A DNA stretch of 64,000 nucleotides from Pseudomonas veronii (GCF_001439695.1 NZ_JYLL01000028.1:17608-81607), one strand, 5' to 3'; shown: positions 52,684-62,369, counted from the stretch's first letter. Notes: generated by a model not told the origin, from the letters alone. Program-made: numbers and translations.

Positions 52684-53475
52684 TCAGCGCTCTTGCAGCC
52701 GATCGCGCAAAAACCGATGGCTCCTGGAAAACAGGCGCCGGTAGGTGAGCAGCACCGCGCCGACCGTGCCCAACGCCGACGAAGCGGCGATCAGAAACAT
52801 GATCACGATCTGGTAGCGCACCGCATCCACCGGGCTCTCGCCCGCCAGCACCTGGCCGGTCATCATGCCCGGCAGGCTGACGATGCCGACCACGGCCATC
52901 TGGTTCAGCGTCGGGATCATCCCGGCGCGCACCGCCTGGCGGATCGCTTCCTGCGCCGCTTCCCAGCGTGAGCCGCCGAGGGCGAGGATCATCTCGATGG
53001 TGTTGCGGCCCGAGGTCAGTTCCTGGGTCATGCGCTCGATGCCCAGGGACACGCCGGTCAGGGTATTGCCGAGGATCATGCCGAGGATCGGGATCGCGTA
53101 CTGCGGCTCGTACCATGGGTGGATGCGAATCACCGCAAACAAGCCCACCGCCGTGACCAGCCACGAACTACCCCACACCGAGACGATGCTGTCGATCCGT
53201 TGCCCACGGTAAGTGCGCCGCCCGCGCCCCGCCGCCGACAGGCCGGCAATCAGGGTCATCGCGCACATCAGCGGCAGCACCACGTACCAATAGGCGAACG
53301 CGAACACCCAGCCCAGCAGGTAACCGATCGCCAGCAGTTGCACCACGGTACGCACGGCGGCCCACAGCAACTGGCGCTCCAGGCCCAGGCGCAACGCCAG
53401 CGACAGTGCGCCGTTGATCAGGATCAGCGCGGCGGCGATGGCCATGTCCAGCGCGGTCAGGTTCTGGTAGTTCAT
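52684..53475 (-). CDS. fetB: FetB-type (UPF0014) ABC permease
   Basis: 263-aa membrane protein with about seven helices: LDMAIAAALILINGALSLALRLGLE, LLWAAVRTVVQLLAIGYLLGWVF, and the conserved PILGMILGNTLTGVSLG, MAVVGIVSLPGMMTGQVL. This matches E. coli FetB/YbbM, the permease of an iron exporter linked to oxidative-stress resistance. It overlaps the ATPase gene by 4 bp. Confidence 0.85.
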   Translation of the reverse strand: MNYQNLTALDMAIAAALILINGALSLALRLGLERQLLWAAVRTVVQLLAIGYLLGWVFAFAYWYVVLPLMCAMTLIAGLSAAGRGRRTYRGQRIDSIVSVWGSSWLVTAVGLFAVIRIHPWYEPQYAIPILGMILGNTLTGVSLGIERMTQELTSGRNTIEMILALGGSRWEAAQEAIRQAVRAGMIPTLNQMAVVGIVSLPGMMTGQVLAGESPVDAVRYQIVIMFLIAASSALGTVGAVLLTYRRLFSRSHRFLRDRLQER

Positions 53476-54149
53476 GCTTGGGTGGCTCCGCTCAGCACAC
53501 CGGCGCTCATGTGCAGGTGGATGTCACTCATGCGTTGGGCCTGTTCCAAGTCGTGGGACACCCAGACATACGCGCGGGTCGGGTCATCGGCGAACCAGGC
53601 ATCGATCAGCGCTTCGACATCACGCGAGGACGCGGGGTCGAGGGCGGCGGTGGGTTCATCCAGCAACAGCACCTCGGGGTTGAGCTGCAGGGTGCGGATC
53701 AACGCCACCACCTGGGACTCGCCGCCCGACAGGTCACTGGCATTTTTTGCCAGGAAGTCCGGCGACTTGCCGGCATGCTGCAGCAGCGCGGTGACGGTCG
53801 CCAGCTCGAAATGACGTTTACGCAGGCTCTTGAGGCTGAACGGGAAACGCAGGTTGTCCAGCACGGTGCCGTCGATCAGCGCCGGGCGTTGGGACAGGTA
53901 GCAGATGCGGCTGCGGTACTCGGGAATGTCTGCGTTAGCGATCGGCCGATGATTCCACAGGACCTGCCCCGATGCGGGCGCGTCCAGCAACGCCAGTGCG
54001 CGCAGGAACACACTCTTGCCGGAACCGGACGCGCCGGTGATCGACACGCGGTCGGCGCGGTGCAGGGCGAAGTCAGTGGGCTGGAGCAAGACCGCCTGGC
54101 GACGCTCATCCCGGCGCGCCAGGGCGCGGGTTTCGATCAGTGCGCTCAT
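53472..54149 (-). CDS. fetA: FetA-type ABC ATPase
   Basis: 225-aa ATPase with Walker A GASGSGKSV, signature DLSGGESQVVALIR and Walker B VLLLDEPTAALDP. Its partner is the FetB-type permease, to which it is translationally coupled. ATG 54149 lies 10 bp after GAGGAG and is chosen over ATG 54167. Iron efflux is the role known for the E. coli pair. Confidence 0.85.
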   Translation of the reverse strand: MSALIETRALARRDERRQAVLLQPTDFALHRADRVSITGASGSGKSVFLRALALLDAPASGQVLWNHRPIANADIPEYRSRICYLSQRPALIDGTVLDNLRFPFSLKSLRKRHFELATVTALLQHAGKSPDFLAKNASDLSGGESQVVALIRTLQLNPEVLLLDEPTAALDPASSRDVEALIDAWFADDPTRAYVWVSHDLEQAQRMSDIHLHMSAGVLSGATQA

Positions 54150-54405
54150 GGACGCGAGGCTCCTCATGTTTCGGTCAGGCGCAATGGTGAAGCAGGCGGG
54201 CAGGCTTTTCATAGCAAAAGTTCAAGCGATGGCGACCGGTCCCGTGGCGGGCGCCTTGCAATCACCCCCTGCCCTGCCTATATTTGCCGCCTGGCGCTCT
54301 CTACGCCACCTTCCGCGGAAAGGGCTGCGCCCAAGACAGTGAAGCACTCAATCATTTCTACGACTCCCAACCTTAAAGCGGAAAAGGTGTGTGCAAGGAG
54401 CTCGT

Positions 54406-55611
54406 ATGTCGCAACGCCGCGTATCCTCGACCACTGATGGCCGTCTCAACCTTGAGCAGCAGCGCAAGCGCGCCAAGGAACTGTTGCCGCGCCTGAAAAG
54501 CGAAAACCCCGACGCCACCTTGTCCCAGGCGCAATGGCAGATCGCCAAGCAGCTGGGTTTCAGCAGTTGGCCGCAGCTCAAGGCCCATGTCGACGCCATC
54601 GACTTCGCCGCCCGCCATCCCGATTTCGCCGCCAGCGATGAAGCCCGCACCAGCCATTGGCGCTGTGGCAACGACATTGCCCACAGCCTGCAACTGGCGG
54701 GGTTCAAGGGGCACTTCCAGATGCTCACCGACCCGCTGTGCATGGGCCCGGTTCGCGACCTGCCCCGCGAGGCATTCCGCGCCATGCGCAGCGCGTTCAT
54801 CAGTCACGCCTTTGCCCTGGGCGAAGCGGATGTGGCGCGCCGTGTCGCCGACGAATACAACCAACTGGAAACCTTGGCCAGCGCCGAACACAGCGTGCTG
54901 TGGTGCGAGGCGGATGCGTATGACCAACTGTTCCTGATCCGCGCCCTGGCCGCTCTTGACCAGGCACCGCGCAAGCTGGAGCTGATCGAGGTGGACCGCA
55001 TCCCGGGGGTAGAACGGTTTATCGGCATTGGCCAACTGGCCCCCGATGTACTGGCGTGGTTATGGCCGCAGCGGCGCTTGATCGATGACGAGGCGGTGCA
55101 GTTGGCCAAACAGGCGTGGGCGGCGTATTGCGCCAGTTCCCCCGTGCAGTGGGCGGAACTGGCCCACGGGACGCACACGGCGCTGCCCTTTCTTGCACAC
55201 GCCTTACTGCGCCAGTTGCAGGAGTTGCCCGGCAGTCAGGATGGTTTGTCACTGACCGAGCGCCTGTCCCTGGCCTACATCGCCGAAGCGGGGCCGGTAG
55301 CGTTCGGGCGCGTGTATGCCGAGTTGATGGCCAAGCGCGAACCGCTGCCGTTCCTCGGCGACATGATGTTCCATGCACTGCTGCGGCCGTTGATCGACGG
55401 CGAGCATCCTTTGTTGACGGAAACCGAGGCCCATCTTGAATGGCCTCGGCGGGTGCTGGCGCTGACAGCGCTGGGGCACACCGTGCTGGGCGGCGATGCT
55501 TATTGGCTGGACCACGCCAGCCATGAACGCTGGGTCGGCGGTGTTTGCCTGAGGCCCGGCCAATCGCATTGGGCCCTTGATGAACAGCTGTCGCCGGTAT
55601 GGCGGCCTTGA
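54406..55611 (+). CDS. DUF1835-type protein of unknown function
   Basis: 401-aa soluble protein. The N terminus (RLNLEQQRKRAKELLPRLKSENPDATLSQAQWQIAKQLGFSSWPQLKAHVD) is the small helical repeat common in DUF1835-type proteins; the middle has LTDPLCMGPVRDLPREAFR and the end LPFLGDMMFHALLRPLIDGEHPLL. ATG 54406 has AAGGAG upstream. A 225-bp part of this gene (55237-55461) is duplicated as a fragment at 62578-62802, bracketing the accessory region to the right. Function not known. Confidence 0.75.
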   Translation: MSQRRVSSTTDGRLNLEQQRKRAKELLPRLKSENPDATLSQAQWQIAKQLGFSSWPQLKAHVDAIDFAARHPDFAASDEARTSHWRCGNDIAHSLQLAGFKGHFQMLTDPLCMGPVRDLPREAFRAMRSAFISHAFALGEADVARRVADEYNQLETLASAEHSVLWCEADAYDQLFLIRALAALDQAPRKLELIEVDRIPGVERFIGIGQLAPDVLAWLWPQRRLIDDEAVQLAKQAWAAYCASSPVQWAELAHGTHTALPFLAHALLRQLQELPGSQDGLSLTERLSLAYIAEAGPVAFGRVYAELMAKREPLPFLGDMMFHALLRPLIDGEHPLLTETEAHLEWPRRVLALTALGHTVLGGDAYWLDHASHERWVGGVCLRPGQSHWALDEQLSPVWRP

Positions 55612-55727
55612 TTCGCGGAGGGGATTTCGTCCGGGCCGGACATAATATCTGTGAGGCCCAGTGCAAGGTGCTTTCAAGGTAATCACCACCGTCGATGACG
55701 ACGAAGACTGGCGTCAAAAAGCGTTAA

Positions 55728-56143
55728 GGAAACTCTAAAAAACTCCCAGATTTGGTGAAATACCCGCCTCGCACAAATCGAACGGTTGAGCCCCGATGAA
55801 ACAGATGTCCTTCGCCGATGCCGGGTATGCCGACAAACGTAGGCAGACCCGCCATGAGCGCTTCCTGATCGAGATGGATCAGGTCGTGCCCTGGAAGGGC
55901 TTGATTGCCCTGATCGAGCCGCATTATCCGAAAGGCGAAGGCGGTCGTCCGGCGTATCCGTTGCTGGCCATGTTACGGGTTCGCTTGATGCAGAACTAAT
56001 GCGGACTGATCGCCCTGAAATACAGCGATCAGAGGAAAAAACCATGAATTAAAGACAGGAAAGGTCTGTTTTCGACCGACTCAGCATTTTTTGAACCTCA
56101 AGCAGCGAGGGCATCAAAAATCGATGAGTACTTCAGACCTTCC
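55728..56143 (+). mobile_element. IS5-family element reduced by internal deletion
   Basis: Imperfect terminal inverted repeats GGAAACTCTAAAAAACTCCC (55728) and, inverted, GGAAGGTCTGAAGTACTC (to 56143) are flanked by TTAA / CTAA, the kind of 4-bp target repeat IS5 elements leave. Inside are the first 67 codons of an IS5 transposase from ATG 55797 (MKQMSFADAGYADK..., HYPKGEGGRPAYPLLAMLRV) joined directly to the stop and right end. Most of the transposase is gone, so it cannot move by itself. The right-end 145 bp are repeated at 61319-61465. Confidence 0.85.
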
Positions 56144-56349
56144 CTAAAGGCTGCAGGGCTTACGTTGATGACATTGCGCCTGATCATGGCCCTGCATTCG
56201 TAAAATGCCAGAGCATCGACCAATAGAGAAACTAATACCGAAGATAGCATTACTCCATTGCAGCCGATGCTGTCTTCCAATAAAAATTTGCGCTTGTTAA
56301 ATCATCCTAAGGAGCAGGAAAACAAGTCTCTTGTTAGTACTGAGCGCAT

Positions 56350-57336
56350 ATGACAGACACACCCATTTACCCGCTGCTTATTGAACAAAACCACTCTGAA
56401 AATTACAGGGGAACACCAAAACTAGAGGCGACCCTCAAAAAGCATCTTATGAAGAAAACGCCTATCCGCACAGCACTCATATACTCTAACGCGGTACTTT
56501 TCATTTCGTTAGGAATCGCAGCGCTGCTCCTTGACGAAAACGGAACTATCAACCTCCCCTGGTATGGAAAAGTCCTGGATGTGATTTTTCTTGGATTAAT
56601 TTACGCTCATTTCACAGAACTCCAACATGAACTACTACATGGGCATGCGTTTAAATCACAGAAACTGAACAGACTATTAGGGTTCTTCTGTGGTTTGTTT
56701 ATGCTCAATTCATTTTCCCACTACAAATACCACCATCTTCGCCATCACAGGCATCTTGGCACTGAGCTGAATAGTGAGTTTTTCAACTACCCCAAAAAAG
56801 GAATGGACAGCCCTCTAAAGCTATTTAGCGCTGCAATGAACCCCAGCAGGTTTGGTCGCGTGATCAAACTTATGTTCAAAAGCCTGATTGGGATAAAACT
56901 ACAAGACATAGAAGATAGCAAAGCGGAAAACAACGCCAGACAGGAATATCGTCTCTACCTCATAATCGTATTAACCACCATAGTTTTTACTTTACTTTCC
57001 GGCTCAACGTTTTTTGTTTTCGCCTGGCTCATCCCAATGATTTTGATTGCGGAGCCTGCCCACTATTTAATTGAACTTCCTGAACACTTCGGTCTAGATG
57101 CTTATAACGAACCAAACTTCAACAGAAATACAAGAAGCATCGAAGCATCATGGATTGCACGTTGGTATACGAACGGAAACAATTTGCACACCGCGCACCA
57201 TAGCTTGGCCAGCGTCCCTATGGGTAATTGCCAAACCTTACATAATCTCGCTCGCTCAAGCATGGAAGTCATCGAGCCGAATTACTTGACCTTCTATCGA
57301 AAGGTTATATCCGGCGAAATCAAGCCATTCAAATAG
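56350..57336 (+). CDS. Fatty-acid-desaturase-like membrane di-iron enzyme
   Basis: 328-aa integral membrane enzyme. It has the eight-histidine pattern: H93-ELL-H97-GH99, H128-H-LR-HH133-R-H135 and H280-TA-H283-H284. Four hydrophobic helices surround them (about 48-60, 75-90, 108-122, 205-240). Family members desaturate or hydroxylate lipids, but one subgroup acts on amino acid derivatives (RtxC makes the vinyl ether of rhizobitoxine). The start ATG 56350 follows AT-rich sequence outside the IS remnant. The next gene, 8 bp on, is an aspartate kinase, which favours an amino-acid-type substrate. AT-rich relative to the chromosome. Confidence 0.75.
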   Translation: MTDTPIYPLLIEQNHSENYRGTPKLEATLKKHLMKKTPIRTALIYSNAVLFISLGIAALLLDENGTINLPWYGKVLDVIFLGLIYAHFTELQHELLHGHAFKSQKLNRLLGFFCGLFMLNSFSHYKYHHLRHHRHLGTELNSEFFNYPKKGMDSPLKLFSAAMNPSRFGRVIKLMFKSLIGIKLQDIEDSKAENNARQEYRLYLIIVLTTIVFTLLSGSTFFVFAWLIPMILIAEPAHYLIELPEHFGLDAYNEPNFNRNTRSIEASWIARWYTNGNNLHTAHHSLASVPMGNCQTLHNLARSSMEVIEPNYLTFYRKVISGEIKPFK

Positions 57337-57344
57337 GGAAGTGA

Positions 57345-58582
57345 ATGATGAGAACAACAGTAATGAAATTTGGCGGTACATCTATGAAGGATCTGAAGGC
57401 GATACGCAGCGCAGCCTCTCATGTCCATGAAGCTGTAAAACTCGGAAAAAAGTTGTAGTGGTGGTATCTGCGCAAGCCGGTGAGACGGACCGTTTGATGG
57501 GGCTGATGAATAATTACTCACAACACATAAGCCATATTGCGATGGATATGGTTGTAAGTGCCGGCGAGCAAATAGCTGCCGGGCTCATGGTACAAGTGCT
57601 GCATGACATAGGGCTCAAGGCGGTCCCGTTGACTGGGTGTCAGGCGGGCATCGTGACGAACAACATCCATGCCAATGCGACTATCTCGAAGATCAAGACT
57701 GAAAATATACTTCGAGTCAGTGCAAGCGGTGTGATCCCGATAATTACGGGATTTCAAGGAATAACAAGTGAAGGCCTAATATCGACGCTAGGCAGAGGAG
57801 GCTCTGACACATCAGCGGTTGAGTTAGCTAAAGCCTTGGGGGCCGAAGCATGCGAGATATATACCGACGTGCAAGGAGTCTTCTCTTTGGACCCCCGCCT
57901 TAGCAAAAACGCAAGAATATTTACAAGAATATCGCACTTGGAAATGTTTGAAATGTCCACGCTAGGCGCAAAGGTATTACACAAGCGTGCGGCTTATGCT
58001 GGGATGGTTTCGGGGGTGAAACTTTTTATCAAACAGACCGGCAGTTCACAAAACGGAACAGTGATTGCTGGCGAACAAACATTTGAAAATCCTATAGAAG
58101 CCATTATAACCAGCTCGCGAAAGTCGACCCTAAGTATAAATCAATCTTATAAAACTCACGATGCTTTACAGGAGCTCTCTGATCATGGCATAGCTTTTGA
58201 TATGTTACACAGCGACTCAGAAAGTCATTCCATTTACTGCATTGATCAATGCGATAAATCTCTAGCAGAAAATATCTTAGAAAGATCGCAGCTACTTAGG
58301 CGCGAAAGATCCGCACTATCAGACAACGACCTCATGAGGGTAAGCACTATAGGAAACCCAGCTCCTGCCCACCTCGACTCGATTGTAGAGATGATTATGT
58401 GTCATAGCGAGCTGCACAAATCCAAAGTATCCCACAGCGAGATCCGCAGAAGCGGCGTGTCTGTTACTGTTGAGGCAGAATATGCAAGCATTTTGGCGCA
58501 GATGTTGCACGATAACCTCCAGAAGCGACCTGTGCATTCTATGCAAACCCGCACGGAGACTGTGGGGTGCGCGTTTTCTTGA
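57345..58582 (+). CDS. Aspartate kinase, reading frame interrupted at a slippery site
   Basis: Aspartate kinase (first step to homoserine, Thr, Met and Lys). The N terminus starts at ATG 57345/57348 (AGGGAAG site) with TTVMKFGGTSMKDL, the kinase phosphate loop, and stops at TAG 57456. The main part continues in the -1 frame with VVVVSAQAGETDRL, then GRGGSDTSAVELAKALGA, EIYTDVQGVFSLDPR and a C-terminal ACT-like region to TGA 58582. The change of frame falls on A-AAA-AAG (57446-57452). A -1 slip restores one protein of about 412 aa. It may be programmed, a mutation or a sequencing error. Pairs with the desaturase gene. Confidence 0.8.
57446..57452 (+). other. Slippery heptamer A AAA AAG within the aspartate kinase gene
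   Basis: In the starting frame the codons read GGA AAA AAG TTG TAG. A AAA AAG is the classical bacterial -1 frameshift heptamer (as in dnaX), and -1 slippage gives GTT GTA GTG GTG, exactly the frame that continues the kinase. No obvious stimulatory Shine-Dalgarno is seen upstream. Confidence 0.55.
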
Positions 58583-58818
58583 TGTCATCGTGAGCAGACT
58601 GCCGCGATTTAGCCAGTAGAGGGTAGAGTTTGGGTCGTAGCTTGATGGCCCGTGGCTCTATGCGGTTTGGGTGATTTCGACTTTCTGATCTTGGCGTTGT
58701 GGCCAAAGTAACCGTCCGCCCACACCCCAAGGCTTAGGGTTACGCACGAAGGGATCTGGCGGGGGGGCAAGTAACTGCCATCCGTACAGGGACCTGTCCA
58801 AAGATTCAAACCCAAACT

Positions 58819-59730
58819 CTATTTTCGAAACCCGAAGATATAGATCATACCGCCGCTGGCCAGCACCATCCCGGCGACTTCGATCAGACTGGGTACTTCC
58901 GATAGGACGAAGATAGCCAGCACGGACGCTATGCAAGGGACCAGACCGCCAAAGATGGAGCCACGGGTTGCACCAAGCACTGTCACAGCCTTCGTATAGA
59001 ACAGCAGGGCCAGAATCGCCGCAAATACGCCCTGGAATAGGGATTGGAAAACTATTTCAGAAACGGGTGCGGAGAGGATACCTGGGGTTCCCCAAATGAA
59101 ATATAGAGGTAGGTAGAGCAACATGGAAATGACGGATACCAAAGCTGTGGCCTGGAACGCATCCACGTCCCATGCACGCGAGGCAATGGTATAGATCCCC
59201 CATAATGCTCCGGCAGCAATGAATAGCAGGTCTCCCAGCCAGGCCTGTCCACCGCTTTCCGACATGCTTTGCCACCCCGAAAGAGTCGCCCCTACCATGA
59301 TGATAAAAATCCCGATCAGTACCGCTTTTTCCGGCCTGTCACGAAGGAAGAACCAGCCCCCAATTGTGGAAACCGCAATCATCGCACTGGGGATGAGAAC
59401 GCCAGCATGTCCGGCGGGGGCATATGCCAATCCGAGGATTCCCAGAAGTACGTGCGGAATACCCTGCCCCACTGTAAGGAGCAGGGTTTTCGGCAGACCA
59501 AGCATGCCTGTCCCTTTCTTTAGAACAAAAGGCAGCAAAATCAATCCGGCCACCATAAAGCGTAAGGCCGCGATGTCATAGGGAGACAGCGTTTTTTGAA
59601 CCCCAAAACGGGAAAGAACAGGCCAGGCTCCCCAGATAAGAGCAGATAAAAACCCAAAGAACACTGCTACAGATAGTGCTTTTCTGTCTATCAGAGTTGC
59701 GCTTGTCATGGCCTGTCTTTCTCTACTCAT
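58819..59730 (-). CDS. EamA/DMT-family transporter
   Basis: 303-aa membrane protein with ten hydrophobic helices in two EamA repeats (first from SVAVFFGFLSALIWGAWPVLSRFG; second from WLGDLLFIAAGALWGIYTIASRAW). The C-terminal end is ASGGMIYIFGFRK. Such proteins often export amino acids or metabolites. It overlaps the cyclodeaminase-family gene (ATGA at 59727-59730); an internal ATG at 59709 is an alternative start. It likely moves the product or substrate of that enzyme. Confidence 0.85.
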   Translation of the reverse strand: MSRERQAMTSATLIDRKALSVAVFFGFLSALIWGAWPVLSRFGVQKTLSPYDIAALRFMVAGLILLPFVLKKGTGMLGLPKTLLLTVGQGIPHVLLGILGLAYAPAGHAGVLIPSAMIAVSTIGGWFFLRDRPEKAVLIGIFIIMVGATLSGWQSMSESGGQAWLGDLLFIAAGALWGIYTIASRAWDVDAFQATALVSVISMLLYLPLYFIWGTPGILSAPVSEIVFQSLFQGVFAAILALLFYTKAVTVLGATRGSIFGGLVPCIASVLAIFVLSEVPSLIEVAGMVLASGGMIYIFGFRK

Positions 59731-60839
59731 GCTAATTTTAAGGTACGGTCGTGCACTGTATTCTTGACGGTATCAAGAGCGTTCGCGGAATTTGAGAAAA
59801 GATATGGGTTCATGGGGTCATCACATCCCGCTTCAATCAGGATCCGCTGACCAAGCCCTAGTCTCTCCGCCTGATCGATCAAGACCTCGGTCATTATCTG
59901 ATCTTCCAATGAAATACCGGTGCTATCAAAGATGGTCTGTTTCATCTGATATTGGATATAGGCTTGCGGCTCTTTCACTATTTTGTGCAGCTCAGGGCCG
60001 ATATAGCCGTATTCGTCTTTACTCAATTGCTGGCATTCACCTTCGTTAATGGCCTGTTCCAGATAATCCGTGACAAGGAACGAGCTTTTGAGCAGCTCTG
60101 TTGATAATTCATATTTGCGCGGCGTGTCGGCACCAATAGCATTGATGTGTACATGTGGTTTCATCCCGCCAGCGTGGAGAACCGGGCCTGCATCAAGGCC
60201 AATGGAGGTGGCAACACAGATGATGTCGGACTCTGCCAGTACCCTTTCTTTGGAAGCGATGATCGGTGTAATTCCCAGGGCGGATACCCGCTTGGCGAAA
60301 GTTTTTTCCACTGCGGGGTCAATATCGTGGATCAAGACTGCGTCAAAGTCATAAATTCGACTGAGGGCATGGGCCTGGGTCACTGCCATGGCGCCAGCTC
60401 CGATCAGCCCAAGGGTTTTGCTTTCAGGATGAGCCAGCAACTTCGAAGCCACAGCGGATGCTGCGCCCGTTCGTACTGCTGTTGCAAATACTCCATCGAT
60501 CACCGCAATAAGGTGGCCGTCCCTTACGTCATATAGGGAGTTAGTGGCCATGACCGTCGGCATGCCCCGGTTAAACGGATTTCCCGGATGGTAGCCAACA
60601 ACTTTTAACGCGACATTTTTATCCCGGCGGTAAGCCGGCATAAACTCTATCAGCCCCATTTCCGGAGTTTCATAGACAAAACCGGTGCGCGGTTGTATTT
60701 CAACCTGGCCATCACCAAACACGTTGAGGGCATCACGTAGTTTTGCAATCGTTTCATCCATTAAAGTGTCGAGCCCGACGGCTGCGACAATTTCACCAAT
60801 GTTTTCCTCAGAGAGGATAATAGTTGCTCGCTGTGCCAC
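59727..60839 (-). CDS. Ornithine cyclodeaminase/mu-crystallin family enzyme
   Basis: 370-aa NAD(P)-dependent enzyme with the family's VALKVVGYHPGNPFNRGMPT, DGVFATAVRTGAASAVASKLL, Rossmann motif TLGLIGAGAMAVTQAHAL and HVHINAIGADTPRKYEL. It starts with GTG 60839 (AGGAG 7 bp upstream). It is distinct from the frameshifted ornithine cyclodeaminase at 7.6 kb. Members act as cyclodeaminases, ketimine reductases or amino-acid dehydrogenases in siderophore and opine-like pathways, so the reaction is open. Coupled to an EamA transporter. Confidence 0.82.
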   Translation of the reverse strand: MAQRATIILSEENIGEIVAAVGLDTLMDETIAKLRDALNVFGDGQVEIQPRTGFVYETPEMGLIEFMPAYRRDKNVALKVVGYHPGNPFNRGMPTVMATNSLYDVRDGHLIAVIDGVFATAVRTGAASAVASKLLAHPESKTLGLIGAGAMAVTQAHALSRIYDFDAVLIHDIDPAVEKTFAKRVSALGITPIIASKERVLAESDIICVATSIGLDAGPVLHAGGMKPHVHINAIGADTPRKYELSTELLKSSFLVTDYLEQAINEGECQQLSKDEYGYIGPELHKIVKEPQAYIQYQMKQTIFDSTGISLEDQIMTEVLIDQAERLGLGQRILIEAGCDDPMNPYLFSNSANALDTVKNTVHDRTLKLA

Positions 60840-61204
60840 TTTGTCGCTCCTATATGTTCACATGATAATTGGTTTCAGTCTTATTCTGATGCTTGGTGCT
60901 GCGTACTTCGATTCGGCGGTATGCTGCGTTGAACGATCGAACCTCACCGGAAATTATCTTGGAATAGAAAGATCAATAGGATGACTCTATTACTTACATC
61001 TGATGTCTTCAGGCACGATGACCACTCATGGGGTGCCGACCATCGCGCGGAGGTATGGAGATTGTTGCAGCTTATGAACCATGCTGCCCGCGAGCCAGGT
61101 GGCTTCGATTGACGAGTATTACGCTCACATTGCGGCTTAGAAAATACGAGACTCTCAGGTTAGAGTCGATGGAGTAATTCTTCGATAGGCATTAGTTTTT
61201 CTAA
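60840..61204. other. Intergenic region between the cyclodeaminase operon and an IS remnant
   Basis: About 365 bases. The part next to 60840 must hold the promoter of the cyclodeaminase-EamA operon. I see no intact gene, RNA or palindrome; short open stretches do not resemble proteins I recognise. Confidence 0.4.
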
Positions 61205-61465
61205 AGAGATGACATCGCCAACCTATACAGCAACGTCGCACAGCAGAAGACTTTATTCGCCTTGTCGTACCTGTGGACGGTGCAAAAATGGTTGTTGAAT
61301 GCGGGAGAAGTGCGTCTCTAATGCGGACTGATCGCCCTGAAATATAGCGATCAGAGGAAAAAACCATGAATTAAAGACAGGAAAGGTCTGTTTTCGATCG
61401 ACTTAGCATTTTTTGAACCTCAGGCAGTGAGGGCATCAAAAATCGGTGGGTACTTCAGACCTTCC
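61205..61465 (+). mobile_element. IS5-family remnant: transposase 3' end plus right terminus
   Basis: The frame up to TAA 61319-61321 reads ...QQKTLFALSYLWTVQKWLLNAGEVRL, a typical IS5 transposase C terminus. It is followed by the same 145-bp right end as the element at 55728-56143, ending ACTTCAGACCTTCC at 61465. The left part of the element is missing. The right end overlaps the last codons of the LysR gene on the other strand. Confidence 0.8.
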
Positions 61466-62369
61466 TTAGCGAACAGGCCAAGGAACTCATTAGCCAATCT
61501 TCGAATTTTTCCAAAGCCACCATTTTCTGCGTGTACTCAGGCTTAAAAAAAGTGTAACAGTTATCCTCCGGAAAACTAGTATCCAGCACCCTTACCAGTT
61601 GACCACTTTGTAATTCGTGATCGACTAGAATTGACTCTGTTAGAGCCAGCCCATGACCATGAATGGCTGCGGTCAAAGCCAGGTGCCCTTCTGTAAAAAC
61701 GATACTCGCCTTACCAAGGTCCAGGGACAAGCCTAAATCAGCAAAGACATTTTTCCAGCTTTTATGAAGTTTTCTATGACTTTCAATTTTCGTTTCATAA
61801 CTGATCAATTTATGTTCGCAAAGGTCGGCATACGTTTCAATTTTAGGTGTTTTTTTAATATATGCGGGACTTGCGACTATGATAACTTCTGAGCAGCCAA
61901 GTACTTTGCTATTTGATGGAAGATTTTCTCCCTTGCCAAATCTTATTGACGCGTCAATACCATGACTGCGAAAGCTTCTAACGTCACAAGACGCATCAAT
62001 AACAACATTAAGATCCAAGTGTTTTTCGTAAAATTTATCCAGATTTGGAATAAGCCACTTTACGGCAAATGAAGGTGGGGCAGAAATAGAAAGTGTTGTT
62101 CTTTGCGTCCCGATGATCTCTTCCGCGACAGCGGCCAGTTCCCCTAGTGCTTTCTGAGCTACGCTGGCGAGCCGCTGGCCAGCCTCGGTTAGCGTTAGCC
62201 CTTTGGCATCCCTTATGAAAAGCGAGCAGTTCATGTAGTTTTCAAGAATCTTGATCTGCTGGCTGGTGGCTCCCTGAGTCACGCATAGCTCAGATGCAGC
62301 CCTGGTTACACTGAGATGCCTGGACACGGCCTCAAACGCTTTCACAGCATTGAGTGGCGGGGTTTTCAT
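61455..62369 (-). CDS. LysR-family regulator (GcvA-like)
   Basis: 304-aa regulator of the GcvA/AmpR-like subgroup: NAVKAFEAVSRHLSVTRAASELCVTQGATSQQIKILE as helix-turn-helix, then SISAPPSFAVKWLIPNLDKFYEKH and FRSHGIDASIRFGKGE. The last codons (SLRKV) and stop come from the IS5 end at 61465, so the natural C terminus was slightly altered by the insertion. It is codirectional with the cyclodeaminase operon and is its most likely regulator. Confidence 0.83.
   Translation of the reverse strand: MKTPPLNAVKAFEAVSRHLSVTRAASELCVTQGATSQQIKILENYMNCSLFIRDAKGLTLTEAGQRLASVAQKALGELAAVAEEIIGTQRTTLSISAPPSFAVKWLIPNLDKFYEKHLDLNVVIDASCDVRSFRSHGIDASIRFGKGENLPSNSKVLGCSEVIIVASPAYIKKTPKIETYADLCEHKLISYETKIESHRKLHKSWKNVFADLGLSLDLGKASIVFTEGHLALTAAIHGHGLALTESILVDHELQSGQLVRVLDTSFPEDNCYTFFKPEYTQKMVALEKFEDWLMSSLACSLRKV

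Noticed and set aside
55797..55999. A 67-aa standalone gene
   Set aside because: It is only the first part of an IS5 transposase, cut at an internal deletion.
56098..56280. 60-codon minus-strand frame over the IS5 right end
   Set aside because: It straddles the IS terminus and unrelated flanking sequence and has no ribosome site or similarity.
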